DNA of 64,000 bases from Deltaproteobacteria bacterium (GTDB lineage Bacteria > Desulfobacterota > Desulfobacteria > Desulfobacterales > Desulfatibacillaceae). Made by a program: the position numbers and the translations under genes. Positions 1 through 8,110 of the stretch are shown in pieces (position 1 is the first letter of the stretch; each line of letters opens with the position of its first letter). The stretch lies in contig JACRLG010000035.1 of assembly GCA_016235345.1 (NCBI GenBank), forward strand, positions 1 to 64,000, in the 5' to 3' direction. The notes beneath the pieces are model-generated. The model saw only the letters and a list, made by a program, of their open reading frames with translations. It was not told the origin of the DNA and did not search any database.

Positions 1-179
1 GGCCGCCTTTCCCGGGCCGTAAGAGGCGCAACCTTCCCGCCTACGGCCGGTGTCACATCCACGACAACGAAATGGTATGACCAGCCTGACCCCGGCTGGT
101 ATGACTTTCCTGCCACCAATAGGTATGACTTTCCTTGTAGTGGCAGGTCAATAACTCACCCTTCGGACGACGGTCAACA
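1..179 (-). mobile_element. Probable end of an IS21-like transposon
   Basis: Read on the minus strand, the segment begins TGTTGACC at 179 and carries three copies of GTCATACC whose plus-strand GGTATGAC forms start at 74, 98 and 122, exactly 24 bp apart. A CTGCCAC/GTGGCAG inverted pair (about 110-116 and 139-145) lies among them. IS21-family ends typically begin TGT and carry repeated transposase-binding sites, so this fits the end of such an element with its transposase genes to the left of the window. No transposase is visible, so the family name is inference. Confidence 0.4.
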
Positions 180-710
180 CTTTTTTTTGGTTACATCGAA
201 TATAATTTCCCCACACGCCAAACCATCCAAAATAATTCCACATTTTCATTTACCCACCCGGCGACGCAACGGACCGGACAATCCGACACCTGTCCCGCGC
301 CGACTTGTTGCCGAACGACAGCCATTTTCCTCTGGTTCTTCCTTGGCTCCGGCCTGTACTCCTCCCCAATTTCCTACCCCATTTTCGCGGTTCGCCTGAT
401 TGCATTTCGGTTCTTCCCCGCGCGGCCCTTTCCACGATACCCGATAATGTCCCGGATGGCGCTGACCGGAAGAGAGACAGAAAATCCCGCTTTCTAAAAG
501 GTGGGATACTGCCCGTGCGCCCCAGATGCAGTCCGCCTAAATCCTCGTTGATAAGGCGCGCCGAAACCGGAAATCGAAAACCGGGGACGGTGGGACTCCC
601 CCCCTGCATCATTTGGGTGCGCGGGATTTTTGAAAGTTTTCTGGCTCTTTGGACAAAGAGGCGCACAAAGGGACAATCAGGGAGAGCGATGATCGGGAGA
701 CCGGCAGACC
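180..710. other. Gene-poor stretch, no supported gene
   Basis: Open frames exist on both strands, but they overlap each other, are proline/arginine-rich, and have no recognisable family or convincing ribosome binding site. I see no RNA gene or strong hairpin here. Confidence 0.5.
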
Positions 711-878
711 GCCAAAATCCCCACCCCAAGGCAGGGGCAGGGTCACAGCCCGCCGTCAAGGAATGGCTCGCGGGAGAGAAGTAAGGGTCTCAATCCCCAC
801 ACCAGGGCATGGGCAGGGTCACGGAACATTCTCCGCAATCGGCGGAGTAATCGTTTGTCTCAATCCCCACCCCCCCAT
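711..878 (-). CRISPR. Degenerate CRISPR array remnant (2-3 repeats)
   Basis: A 36-bp unit at 787-822 recurs imperfectly at 711-746. Only its first 14 bases recur at 857-870, with similarity fading by about 878. The intervening spacers are 40 and 34 bp. On the minus strand the unit ends GGGGATTGAGAC, close to the ATTGAAAC end common in CRISPR repeats. In that orientation the 711-746 copy is altered at its 3' end, as leader-distal terminal repeats often are, and the 857 copy has lost its 5' half. No cas genes or leader are in the window, so this is best read as a decaying orphan fragment. Confidence 0.5.
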
Positions 879-959
879 TTTTTCACGATAATTTCCCGGA
901 AATGGGCTGAATGATAATCCTGGTTTCGTCATTGCTTGGCGTGGCAATCAAGCCTGGTT

Positions 960-1247
960 GCGTCCAAAGATGACCATCAGGTGGCCAGCGAGCGTCCATA
1001 GTGCGTCCAACGGAAATACAGTAAACACTAGTCGCGTCCAACGATCCCATCTATTTCCCTATCTATCGCGTAAGGATTTTTTGGATCTGGCTCTGGCGGA
1101 AAGGCAAAAAGCTGAAAGTGAAGCCATAAAAAAATAATATGTTTAATAGATATAAAAAAGAATACGGACATTCCGTTGGGATTCGTGGGACAAGCCACGA
1201 CGGCCGGGCTTCTCCGATGGACGCCTGATGGACGCCCCGATGGACGC
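960..1247. repeat. Phased array of GCGTCCA sites
   Basis: GCGTCCA occurs directly at 960, 992, 1003 and 1034, and its complement TGGACGC at 1218, 1229 and 1241. Spacings are 32, 11 and 31 bp in the direct cluster and 11 and 12 bp in the inverted cluster, close to multiples of one DNA turn. This arrangement suggests a protein-binding array read from one DNA face, with two clusters facing each other. No adjacent gene identifies the binding protein. Confidence 0.4.
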
Positions 1248-1358
1248 GCGGCTCCAGGTGTCTGGAAAACATGCTGGGGCGAAGGTTTCAGAATTTTTTA
1301 ACGCACGTTTTAAGACTGAAAACGGCAAGATCGGCGGCTCGATGCGTGCCTTTCCGGG

Positions 1359-1850
1359 CTAAACAATATGGGAAGGGGGGAGAGCGGGCGGAAAACATTC
1401 TGAAATACTTGAATATTTTTTTGAAGCTTTCCGGAAGGATGCCTGTTCGTTTTGGGAAAGAGTGCAATTTGGAATGTGAGGAGGACCTTTCAGGACGGCA
1501 ATTTTCGGTGGCGGCCCCGGATATGTCAAATTTGCCCACCCGGACGACCTCCAAACAGGACGTTCCATCGAATTTTTCCATAGGTAGCCCCTGGTTTTTG
1601 GAGCGGAAAAAGTTTGGCAATGGATTTGCCTTGCCGGAAAATTAATGCCGCAAAAAAATTGGGCTATCTGAGGAAAAGTGCGTTCCAAGATTTTTTGAAG
1701 ATGCCTGTCTTTCAATTCGCCTTTCAATTCGCCGACCATGCCTTGATAACCTTTCGCCGATTCTTTGACTGCCTGAAGAGTGATGAAAAAAATAAATATT
1801 TTCTGAAACCCATTGACAAGTCCGCGAAATTGTGTTTTGGTTATAGGCAT
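1359..1850 (-). CDS. Doubtful small hypothetical protein
   Basis: The first about 66 residues, starting MPITKTQFRGLV, look protein-like: a hydrophobic patch (FIFFITL) is followed by a K/E-rich helix. The start has a purine-rich GGGGGG stretch about 7 bases upstream. After a run of seven T near 1659 the composition changes to proline/serine-rich sequence that resembles non-coding DNA. A shift at that run would give a stop a few codons later. Either a short protein of about 70 residues or a decayed gene is possible. I do not recognise the family. Confidence 0.25.
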   Translation of the reverse strand: MPITKTQFRGLVNGFQKIFIFFITLQAVKESAKGYQGMVGELKGELKDRHLQKILERTFPQIAQFFCGINFPARQIHCQTFSAPKTRGYLWKNSMERPVWRSSGWANLTYPGPPPKIAVLKGPPHIPNCTLSQNEQASFRKASKKYSSISECFPPALPPSHIV

Positions 1851-1871
1851 TCTTGCGCCCCCCTAGGCTAA

Positions 1872-1910
1872 AAATCGTGGGAGGGGTGTTTTTTTTGGCC
1901 CTCCCGATTT
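1872..1910 (-). terminator. Stem-loop, terminator-like on the minus strand
   Basis: AATCG-N2-GGAGGG pairs with CCCTCCCGATT across a T-rich loop. On the minus strand the stem is followed by TTTTT. It lies just upstream of the doubtful ORF ending at 1850. Confidence 0.4.
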
Positions 1911-2209
1911 CATCGCGGAGGGCCTATTATGCTTGGCTTTTCAGATTTTCCATCAAAAGTTTTTCCTCATTTTTTCTCTCGCTCCCTTGATTTTTCAGAC
2001 TCTTCCAGCGCCCTGCCGGATACTTCGGCGGAACGCATGGGAAACCCGCGCCCTATTTCACGTCAACCGAATTTTTCCGCATCGCGGCGAGGTCCACCTG
2101 GCCTTCACACGACCGTGTGAGCCGGACTGCGCCCGCAGAAATGTCGTTTGCCATGAAAAATCACCTGCACGCATAACCTTTTTTTGACCGGATATGGAAA
2201 GAACCGATA
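1911..2209. other. Intergenic, nothing recognised
   Basis: This stretch of about 300 bp contains two overlapping short open frames with no family resemblance. No RNA gene or repeat was seen. The promoter of the downstream phage-type genes should lie here, but I could not place it. Confidence 0.4.
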
Positions 2210-2488
2210 ATGGCGCAGCACGCAAACAGCAGTATTTTGGCCCCTTCGCTTCCAAATGAGATTTTGGACTCAATCCCGCCCGTTCTTTGGCGGACGGACC
2301 CGCTTTTCAAGACGCTCACCGGCATTTCGCGCCGCAGCATGGCCAACATGGACAGCCTTGGGCAGGGGCCTTCCGAGCGCATCGTGATGGGCAAAAGCCG
2401 CGTGGGATACCCCAAGGCCGCCCTGGTGGAGTGGCTGGCAAAACGCATGCGCGTAGATTTCCCGACAGTAAAGGGGGTGACGAAATGA
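2210..2488 (+). CDS. AlpA/excisionase-like small HTH protein
   Basis: This 92-residue protein has a C-terminal half (residues about 35-85) that matches the AlpA/MerR-type excisionase helix-turn-helix pattern: a hydrophobic SRRSMANMDS helix, then GPSERIVMG, then GYPKAALVEWL. Such proteins act as small transcription or excision factors in prophages and integrative elements. The stop overlaps the start of the next small gene (ATGA), so the two are probably translated together. No integrase is within reach on this side, so the parent element is probably eroded. Function is inferred from family shape only. Confidence 0.55.
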   Translation: MAQHANSSILAPSLPNEILDSIPPVLWRTDPLFKTLTGISRRSMANMDSLGQGPSERIVMGKSRVGYPKAALVEWLAKRMRVDFPTVKGVTK

Positions 2489-2664
2489 AAAACAAAGAAG
2501 AACAAGTCCTCACACCCATAAAGGCAATCAGGCAAAAGTGCATTGAATGCGTTGGCGGAAAAGAGATTTCCAGGGTACGGCGTTGCCATTTGATAGGTTG
2601 CGCCATCTGGCCCTACAGAATGGGGCGGCGGCCCTCCAAAGAGCAGGACACGCAGCCGGAATAG
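2485..2664 (+). CDS. Phage-type small cysteine-rich protein
   Basis: This 59-residue protein starts at an ATG overlapping the previous stop by four bases. It carries IRQKCIECVGG followed by CHLIGC and WPYRMGRRP. That C-x2-C ... C-x4-C, then WPYRxGR arrangement is common in small phage-encoded, probably zinc-binding proteins of unknown function. The coupling with the AlpA-like gene supports a two-gene phage or element remnant. Confidence 0.55.
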   Translation: MKNKEEQVLTPIKAIRQKCIECVGGKEISRVRRCHLIGCAIWPYRMGRRPSKEQDTQPE

Positions 2665-2690
2665 GCATCAAGAGACTTGACCTAAGGCGC

Positions 2691-2731
2691 GCCGCACCTT
2701 CGACGGGAATTTCTCCCGCCGGAGGTGCGGC
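2691..2731 (+). terminator. Strong stem-loop after the phage-type pair
   Basis: GCCGCACCT pairs with AGGTGCGGC, and an inner GACGGGA/TCCCGCC helix extends the structure. It lies 26 bp after the stop at 2664. No long T-run follows, so termination is likely but not certain. Confidence 0.45.
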
Positions 2732-2801
2732 ACCCTTTGAGCCGGATTTCCGCCTGGATTCGATATCTCTGGCGTCGGAAATGAGTGTGCGCCTCTGAAA
2801 T

Positions 2802-3089
2802 GTTCCTGCCGGAAACAAAGCCGCTTTTGGAATCAACTTCTAATGTTTCCTATGGAAACCAAACAAGCTGAGAAAGCCTTAAAATGTTTCTTCAGGAAAC
2901 CGAAATAGCGCGGTTTTTCGTAAGTTTTGTTCCTCATGGAAACAATGTTTCCCGAAGAAACCGATTTTCTGAACCAAAAGCACTCAAATTCGGTTCCTGG
3001 CGGAAACAATGTTTCTTGCAGCTACCGAATTCGACGCATTTTTTGCCCTAAAAACGGTTTCCGCCGGAAACATTGTTTCCATTGGAGAC
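2802..3089 (+). promoter_or_regulatory. Nine-copy array of a 15-bp palindromic operator
   Basis: Nine sites match GTTTCCNNNGGAAAC, starting at 2802, 2845, 2886, 2929, 2947, 2993, 3011, 3057 and 3075. The last six form three pairs: the two sites of a pair are 18 bp apart and pairs repeat every 64 bp. The first three are single sites 41-43 bp apart. The copy at 3011 is the most degenerate. The array ends 54 bp before a Cro/CI-type HTH gene, whose product is the natural candidate for binding it. Confidence 0.7.
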
Positions 3090-3142
3090 CATCATTTTCG
3101 TCAACCGAATAAGGCAAAATCGAAAGGAAAAAGGCGCTTTTC

Positions 3143-3424
3143 ATGGAGATGAAAAGAGGATTCGTCAACGAGCTCGCAAGGCAGGCGGGAATTTCACACA
3201 GCCATGTTTCGAACATTCTTTGCGGAAGAAAGCGGCCCCGTTACAAGATCGCTTCCTATCTCGCAGGGGCGACAGGGACCGAAATCTACATTTGGATGGA
3301 AGGAACGCCTTACGATATTCGTAGCGCCATTGAGGAAGCGGAGGAGAAAGCCCGCCTTGCACGGGAGGCTGCCAGGGAAGAGTACTATCGCTCAGTGATA
3401 GGTGATGATGACATTCCCTTTTGA
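3143..3424 (+). CDS. Cro/CI-family HTH regulator
   Basis: This 93-residue protein has an N-terminal XRE-type helix-turn-helix (about residues 5-55): FVNELARQAGISHSHVSNIL, then GRKRPRYKIASYLA. It is followed by a short charged helix rich in E/A/R and an acidic tail, GDDDIPF. ATG 3143 is preceded by an AAGGAAAAAGG ribosome binding site; a second in-frame ATG lies two codons in. The nine-copy palindrome array immediately upstream suggests autoregulation or control of a lost element function. No replication or partition partner is visible in the window. Confidence 0.75.
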   Translation: MEMKRGFVNELARQAGISHSHVSNILCGRKRPRYKIASYLAGATGTEIYIWMEGTPYDIRSAIEEAEEKARLAREAAREEYYRSVIGDDDIPF

Positions 3425-3610
3425 GGTTACCTGTGGGTATCAAGGCTTATGGATATGAGCATTCGGGCGACCTGGAGGGCTCCGGGGAAATTGACGCCAC
3501 AGGCATTTCGAGCCTCATTTGATCCTAAGCGCTTGGATGACGCTTCGTGCTTAAACAGGCGACTCCGTAGCCCTATCCCGGAGGTGGCTATAGGTTTGGA
3601 TGGATGAAAT

Positions 3611-3639
3611 CATCGGCAAGGGATAACCCCTTGCCGATG
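3611..3639. terminator. Stem-loop between convergent genes
   Basis: CATCGGCAAGGG and CCCTTGCCGATG form a perfect 12-bp stem around a 5-nt loop. It lies between the HTH gene and the convergent peptidase gene and could serve both strands, although neither side has a long T-run. Confidence 0.5.
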
Positions 3640-3649
3640 AATTAAGCCT

Positions 3650-4270
3650 TCATAAAATGGCGGCTATCTGAAGATTTGTCGCCGCACAAAGAAGAACGCA
3701 ATAACCCAGCATGTTCGGTTCATAGGCGTCCTGAAATTCATCTTCCATAAAAGGCGTGTTGGTGCTCCCAGCCGGGTCCATAACTACAAGCGTGCCGCCG
3801 AAGGGCCTTACCAGGATAAAATGAAAGACATCATCATCGTCGGCGATAAGGTATATGGCCTTGGATTCCGGGTTGGACTGTAACTCCCCAAGAATCTTGG
3901 ATTCTTCACGGTAATCAGAAACCTCATTGCCCTGTTTGCGGTATGCCGTGGCAGTTTTTCGATAAACGCGGAGAAGGTGGCTGTGCAGCAGGCGATGAAA
4001 GAGGGTATTCCCGTAACTTTTTGACGGTCCTCGCCTCGATTTCACCCACAACTTAGTTGAAAGGCCGCGACTTTTGGCACACCGGGCAAGGTAGGCAGGG
4101 GTGGACCCCATGAAAATCATATTGCAGACCTGCCTCCAAATCTCCATCTCAGTTTTTTCCGACAACTCTGCTTTGCCGAACTCATGAAGGGCCGTCATCA
4201 GGCATGCCGGGCCGCAGGAATAAATCCTTGTTTGTTTCCAAGTATAAAGCTGGGGCGGATTCATTTGCAT
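3650..4270 (-). CDS. C39-like cysteine peptidase-fold protein
   Basis: This 206-residue protein has SCGPACLMTAL (Cys19) near the N-terminus, His150 in DVFHFILVRPF, and Asp165 in VVMDPAGSTN. This is the Cys-His-Asp order of papain-fold C39-like peptidases. No signal peptide is seen, so it should act in the cytoplasm. It is the last gene of the minus-strand run that begins with hsdM, 70 bp after the metallopeptidase gene, so it may be co-transcribed with the restriction system. Substrate and role are unknown. A catalytically idle relative cannot be excluded. Confidence 0.55.
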   Translation of the reverse strand: MQMNPPQLYTWKQTRIYSCGPACLMTALHEFGKAELSEKTEMEIWRQVCNMIFMGSTPAYLARCAKSRGLSTKLWVKSRRGPSKSYGNTLFHRLLHSHLLRVYRKTATAYRKQGNEVSDYREESKILGELQSNPESKAIYLIADDDDVFHFILVRPFGGTLVVMDPAGSTNTPFMEDEFQDAYEPNMLGYCVLLCAATNLQIAAIL

Positions 4271-4340
4271 TTATCAATCCAGGTTGCTTTGAAAATGGCT
4301 ATTTCGAGTTGCCGAAAAACCCGTTTTCGATGTCATGGAA

Positions 4341-5057
4341 TCAATACTCCCAATCATCATGGCTGACCGGCAGGCGGTTCAACTGATCCTTGTAAAATTT
4401 CCATTTTGGCATGAATTGATCCATAATATGGACAAAGCGGGCGTTGTGGGTTGGGGCAAGCAGATGCGCCATTTCATGCACCACGATATATTCAAAGCAC
4501 TCGGCGGGCTTTTTGGCAAGCTCGGTGTTTAAACGGATGCTCCGGGTTTTCGGGTTGCAGCTTCCCCATCTGGTTTTCATCCGTTGCACAAAAAAGTGCG
4601 CGACCTTAACCCCCATAACCGGCTCCCACTTGGCGATAATAGGCGGTGCGGCCATTTTGATCTGCTGGCGATACCATTCCTCGATTATGGCCTCTTTTTT
4701 CAGATCATCCGTTCCGGGGCGCACATGCAGTAAAATCTGGCTGTGCTTCAAATCGACTGACGGGGCCTGATGGCCCTCGGCAACCGTCAAAAGATAACGC
4801 CTGCCCCAAACATAGTGGCTTTCGCGCTGCAAATATTCGCGCGGGGTTTCGCGCTCCTGATTACGGAATTTCTCCTGCTGTCTTTTGATCCAGCCTAATT
4901 TTGAAATGGCGAAGACGCGTATGGTTTCTATATTCATGCGCAACGGGGCGGAAATCCGCACGCTTCCGGTGGGCGGATAAACGCTTAAATGAATATTTTT
5001 GATGTTTTTGAGCACCACGTCAACAGCGATGCCGCCCAGATCAAGCCTTGTTGACAT
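4341..5057 (-). CDS. YgjP-like zinc metallopeptidase (DUF45)
   Basis: This 238-residue protein is of the YgjP/DUF45 type. A beta-rich N-terminal part is followed by MKTRWGSCN and the zinc site HEMAH (residues 194-198), with a further THNARF motif (His204 region), as in minigluzincin-type metallopeptidases. Its ATG shares one base with the hsdR stop, indicating translational coupling. Genes of this family often sit beside type I restriction systems; their role there is not established. Cytoplasmic action is inferred from the absence of a signal peptide. Confidence 0.8.
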   Translation of the reverse strand: MSTRLDLGGIAVDVVLKNIKNIHLSVYPPTGSVRISAPLRMNIETIRVFAISKLGWIKRQQEKFRNQERETPREYLQRESHYVWGRRYLLTVAEGHQAPSVDLKHSQILLHVRPGTDDLKKEAIIEEWYRQQIKMAAPPIIAKWEPVMGVKVAHFFVQRMKTRWGSCNPKTRSIRLNTELAKKPAECFEYIVVHEMAHLLAPTHNARFVHIMDQFMPKWKFYKDQLNRLPVSHDDWEY

Positions 5058-8000
5058 CAGTATTCTTTCTGCGCCTTGATGATGAGGAAAACGCGCTCAA
5101 CCTCGCGGGAGTCATTTCCCAAAATGGGCAACAAGGCCTGCTTTATTTTGTTCTCACGCGTCGCAATGTCGCGCCAGCCGTCCGGGCGAATTTTTATAAC
5201 CGTTTCGTCAATCCTTAAGGCCAGTTCCTCATTGCGGCCAAGATTGTTGAACAGTGCCCGCTTTCCCGGCGTGTCGAGGTTTTCTGGCATGTCATCGCCA
5301 GCACCTGCTTCAACGAGCTTTGCCAATTCTGCAATCTGTTTCAGATACTCCTCGTACTCGATTGCCTTGGCCTTTCGGGCCGCTATGATCTCATCCAAAA
5401 GCGCCGACATCTTCTCGAAAAAAGCCGGGTCGTTCAGATGCTCCTTTATGATCTTTCTTCGGACGTTGTTTTCGATGGTCTCCGCAACGGCGTCCCTGTT
5501 GCCCTTCAAGCCGCCCAACTGAGATGCAATGGCTCTTGCGATGCCGGTTTTTACGATCAACTCCAGCAGGGACAAATCGTCAAAGGGCGAAATTTTCCTC
5601 GGCTCGTCGGCTTCGATGTAGGTGTCAATAAGGTGCCGCATGTCCGCCTCGTAGGCTTTCAGATCGAGGCTTTCCCCGCTTGCCTTGCGGATGACGTCGC
5701 GCACGGCAAGGTAATGCGCCGTCTGCTTTTTGATGCGGGAAATATCGGTTTCGGTGTATCCGGCCTGGGACAATTCGTCCGATATGTTGGCGTAGACCCG
5801 AACAAGGGCAACTGTTGCCTTATAGAGAGCGGCGCGTTGGGGCTCCCGATCCGTCAAGTCCGTGGGATTTTCCGTGTTGCCGCAAAAATGGCGGATGTGC
5901 TCCATCTCGTTCTTTGGCGGCTCCACCGGCTCACACAGAAGGGCCAGGGATTCAAGCGCGGTATCGAGCCGCTCTTTGCCTTTTTTCAGGCGATCCTTGA
6001 GGAGCACATCCGGGTCGGCTCCCCCGGCGCTGTGGTCAAGCTCTGACGTGTAAACCGAAATGGCGTTTTCCACCTTGCGGAACAAATCCTTGTAATCCAC
6101 TATGTAGCCGAAGTCCTTGTCCTCGCCGTCAAGCCGGTTGACCCGGCAGATGGCCTGGAAAAGTCCGTGGTCCTGCATGGATTTGTCTATGTAAAGATAG
6201 GTGCAGGGCGGGGCGTCGAAGCCCGTGAGAAGCTTGTCCACAACCACCAAAAGCTTCATGTTCATGGGTTCTTTTATGAACATTGCTTTGGCCCGCTCCT
6301 CGTAGGTTTCGGTCCTGGTCATGTTCGGCTTGGCTTCGACGTTCTTCAAAATCTCGGCGTAGGTGTTGTAAATGAACTCCCTGTCCGTCTCGGTGTTGGC
6401 TCCGGTGTCCTCCCGTGTGATATCCCCGGGCTGCGGATTATAGGATGTCACCACCGCGCACTTGCCTCTGAACCGCGACTTCTCAAACAGGGTGAAATAC
6501 TTGCACGCCTCGTAGATGCTGGAAGCCACCAGCATGGCATTGCCGCGTTCGCCGGAAAGGCGGGGCTTTACGCTGAAATCGAATATTATGTCACACACCA
6601 CCCGGTCCATGCGGCTTTTGGAACTGAGCACTTTCTGCATGGTGCCCCATTGCTTTTTAAGCTCATCCTTCTGCCAGTCGTTGAGGCCCTTTGTCTTGGC
6701 CTCGAACCATGCGTCAATTTTATCAACGGAGCCCAGGCGCTGGTCAATGTCCCGGGCTTCATAAACGAGATCAAGCACGACCTCGTCCTCCACAGCCTCG
6801 CTGAACTTGTAGGTGTGGATGTAGCCGCCGAAGACTTCAAGGCTCGTCTGCCTGTCCTTTTTCAAAAGAGGGGTGCCGGTAAAGCCGATGAAGACGGCGT
6901 TCGGCATCATGGCCTTCATAACCCGGCGCAGCTTGCCGCTCTGGGTGCGGTGGCACTCGTCAACAAATACGAAAACCTCCCCCACCGTGCGGCTTGGTTG
7001 CGCCTCCAACTCCTTTATGAACTCGTCAAAGTTATCCACGTCCTTTGCGCCGAACTTGTGTATAAGCGAGCACAGGAGGCGCGGACTTGCAAGGCCAAGC
7101 TGGTTCATGAGGTCGCGGCCGCTTGTGGTGCGCTTGATGGCCTCGCCCGTTTCTGTGAACACCCGCTCGATCTGCTTGTCCAATTCATCCCGGTCTGTGA
7201 TGATGGCCACGCGGGCCTTGGGGTTGTTTTCCAGAATCCACTTGGCGAGCAGCACCATCACGATGCTTTTGCCGCTGCCCTGGGTGTGCCAGATTATGCC
7301 GCCCCTGTGTTGACGCACGTGATCCTGCGCGGCCTTGATGCCGAAATACTGGTGGACCCTTGGCAGTTTCTTGATACCGCCGTCAAAGAGCACGAAATCG
7401 TGAATCAGCTCCAACAGCCGGGCTTTATTGCATATTTTTAAAAGGTACTTGTCCAGTTTGAAACGGCTGTTGTCGTCTTCATCTTCTTTCCACTTTAGAA
7501 AATACTTCTCCGGCGTTCCTATGGTTCCGTATTGCAGGCCCTCGGAGTCGTTACCGGCAAAAATGAACTGGACGGTGCTGAAAAACCATTGGTTGAATTC
7601 GGGCCGCTGGTTTGAAATGTTCTGGCGGATTCCATCGCCAATGGAAACCCTGCTGTTTTTAAGCTCCAGAACCCCCACGGCGATTCCGTTGACGTAAAGC
7701 ACGATGTCGGGCCGCCGCTCGCGGTTGCCCTTTAGAGTCACTTCCTCGGCAATGGCGAAGTCGTTTTCTTCCGGGTTTTGCCAGTTTACAAGGTGAACGG
7801 TCTCCGTTGCCTTGCCCGCCTCGGTTTTTACCGGCACGCCGTAGCGCAAAAGGCCGTAAACGGCGGAATTGTTTTCGTAGAGGCTTCGGCTGTGGTTGTT
7901 CGCCTCTGTGCGCAGCCTGTGGAGGGCCACGCTGATTTGCTGCGAAGAGTAACCGCGCCCCGCAAGCCAGGCCGAAAAAAGTTCTTCCTCGATGTTGCTA

Positions 8001-8110
8001 TTCCCCCGCCGGTCGGAAAAATCGCCCAGCCAGCGATACCATAGCTCATCAACCAACAGGGCGATAACACGGTTTTGGGTGGCGCGTTCGGATTTGCCGA
8101 TGTCGCTCAT
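5057..8110 (-). CDS. hsdR: Type I restriction enzyme, R subunit
   Basis: At 1017 residues this is the normal size for HsdR. The nuclease domain shows RRPDIVLY and GVLELK (about residues 132-151, the PD-(D/E)xK pattern). The translocase has Walker A HTQGSGKS (about 275-282), DECH (about 384-387), GFTGTPL and later superfamily 2 helicase motifs such as LLTGFDAP and AICRVNR. The subunit cleaves unmethylated DNA after ATP-driven translocation in complex with HsdM and HsdS. I chose ATG 8110 because it overlaps the upstream stop (ATGA) and has GGGAGGTGA before it; an upstream in-frame TTG at 8125 is less likely. Confidence 0.93.
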   Translation of the reverse strand: MSDIGKSERATQNRVIALLVDELWYRWLGDFSDRRGNSNIEEELFSAWLAGRGYSSQQISVALHRLRTEANNHSRSLYENNSAVYGLLRYGVPVKTEAGKATETVHLVNWQNPEENDFAIAEEVTLKGNRERRPDIVLYVNGIAVGVLELKNSRVSIGDGIRQNISNQRPEFNQWFFSTVQFIFAGNDSEGLQYGTIGTPEKYFLKWKEDEDDNSRFKLDKYLLKICNKARLLELIHDFVLFDGGIKKLPRVHQYFGIKAAQDHVRQHRGGIIWHTQGSGKSIVMVLLAKWILENNPKARVAIITDRDELDKQIERVFTETGEAIKRTTSGRDLMNQLGLASPRLLCSLIHKFGAKDVDNFDEFIKELEAQPSRTVGEVFVFVDECHRTQSGKLRRVMKAMMPNAVFIGFTGTPLLKKDRQTSLEVFGGYIHTYKFSEAVEDEVVLDLVYEARDIDQRLGSVDKIDAWFEAKTKGLNDWQKDELKKQWGTMQKVLSSKSRMDRVVCDIIFDFSVKPRLSGERGNAMLVASSIYEACKYFTLFEKSRFRGKCAVVTSYNPQPGDITREDTGANTETDREFIYNTYAEILKNVEAKPNMTRTETYEERAKAMFIKEPMNMKLLVVVDKLLTGFDAPPCTYLYIDKSMQDHGLFQAICRVNRLDGEDKDFGYIVDYKDLFRKVENAISVYTSELDHSAGGADPDVLLKDRLKKGKERLDTALESLALLCEPVEPPKNEMEHIRHFCGNTENPTDLTDREPQRAALYKATVALVRVYANISDELSQAGYTETDISRIKKQTAHYLAVRDVIRKASGESLDLKAYEADMRHLIDTYIEADEPRKISPFDDLSLLELIVKTGIARAIASQLGGLKGNRDAVAETIENNVRRKIIKEHLNDPAFFEKMSALLDEIIAARKAKAIEYEEYLKQIAELAKLVEAGAGDDMPENLDTPGKRALFNNLGRNEELALRIDETVIKIRPDGWRDIATRENKIKQALLPILGNDSREVERVFLIIKAQKEY

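Noticed and set aside
3143-3424. HTH protein plus palindrome array as a toxin-antitoxin pair
   Set aside because: No second small gene overlaps or adjoins it; only a regulator is present.
6167-7441. Long open frame of 424 codons on the plus strand opposite hsdR
   Set aside because: It is a frame shadow of hsdR on the other strand; it has no family resemblance and no ribosome binding site.
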